Below the pieces are notes generated by a model. That model was not told the origin of the DNA. It worked only from the letters and a program-made list of their open reading frames with translations, and made no database searches. Shown piece by piece: positions 5,641 to 5,731 of a stretch of 5,731 nucleotides of DNA (positions within the stretch are counted from its first letter, which is position 1; every line of letters starts with the position of its first letter). The position numbers and the translations under genes were made by a program. The stretch is from JBAXLO01 sp037134755 (GTDB lineage: Bacteria; Bacteroidota; Bacteroidia; Bacteroidales; JACABE01), in contig JBAXLO010000263.1 of NCBI GenBank assembly GCA_037134755.1, positions 1 to 5,731 of the forward strand, in the 5' to 3' direction.

Positions 5641-5731
5641 TTTAACTTAAAATTAACATGAAGAGATTAAAATAAATATTAAGGGGAGTTCTATAAATTA
5701 ATATTTTGATATACTGATTATTATTTGTATC
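5641..5731 (+). other. Right-edge stretch without a recognisable gene
   Basis: The only starts open tiny ORFs. MNYRVFNLKLT (5626-5661) ends in a TGA that overlaps the ATG of MKRLK (5658-5675) in an ATGA junction. AAGGGGAG at 5681-5688 looks like a ribosome-binding site, but no usable start follows at the right distance. All frames close before the window ends, so the next gene must start beyond it. Confidence 0.4.

Overview
The window is AT-rich and reads as part of a Bacteroidota chromosome. Three things point there. The first gene ends in a type IX secretion (T9SS) type A sorting domain. The promoters resemble the Bacteroidota TTTG / TAnnTTTG type. Gene starts lie in A-rich leaders with no clear Shine-Dalgarno. 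A genus cannot be named from what is visible.

Layout, left to right. Positions 1-419 hold no convincing gene. They carry a 21-bp tandem repeat cut by the left edge (3-86), AT-rich inverted repeats (120-157 and 309-350), a direct repeat (320-365), and a plausible promoter (365-396) for the first gene. Positions 420-2549 encode a large exported right-handed beta-helix protein with GH141-like insertion features and a T9SS sorting tail, probably a cell-surface or secreted carbohydrate-active protein. A 120-nt gap (2550-2669) holds a -7-like element inside an inverted repeat. Positions 2670-5351 are a two-gene operon with no spacer between stop and start: a membrane histidine kinase with a predicted periplasmic array of about eight TPR units, and a NarL/LuxR-type response regulator. 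A strong hairpin (5401-5440) probably terminates the operon.

Positions 5441-5731 hold no long gene but are dense in regulatory-looking structure. There is a small hairpin followed by eight T's, two overlapping palindromes, a good promoter match, two successive leader hairpins and two tiny overlapping ORFs. This looks like the control region and leader of a rightward gene beyond the edge.

How the genes work together: the kinase and regulator should form one phosphorelay, with the TPR array receiving a periplasmic or envelope signal and the regulator's HTH acting on DNA. Whether the beta-helix gene or the structured promoter on the right is a target is only inference from proximity. I see no mobile element, CRISPR array, tRNA or rRNA, and nothing I can call a new system with confidence. 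The least explained sequence is the right-hand control region and the left-edge repeat array.
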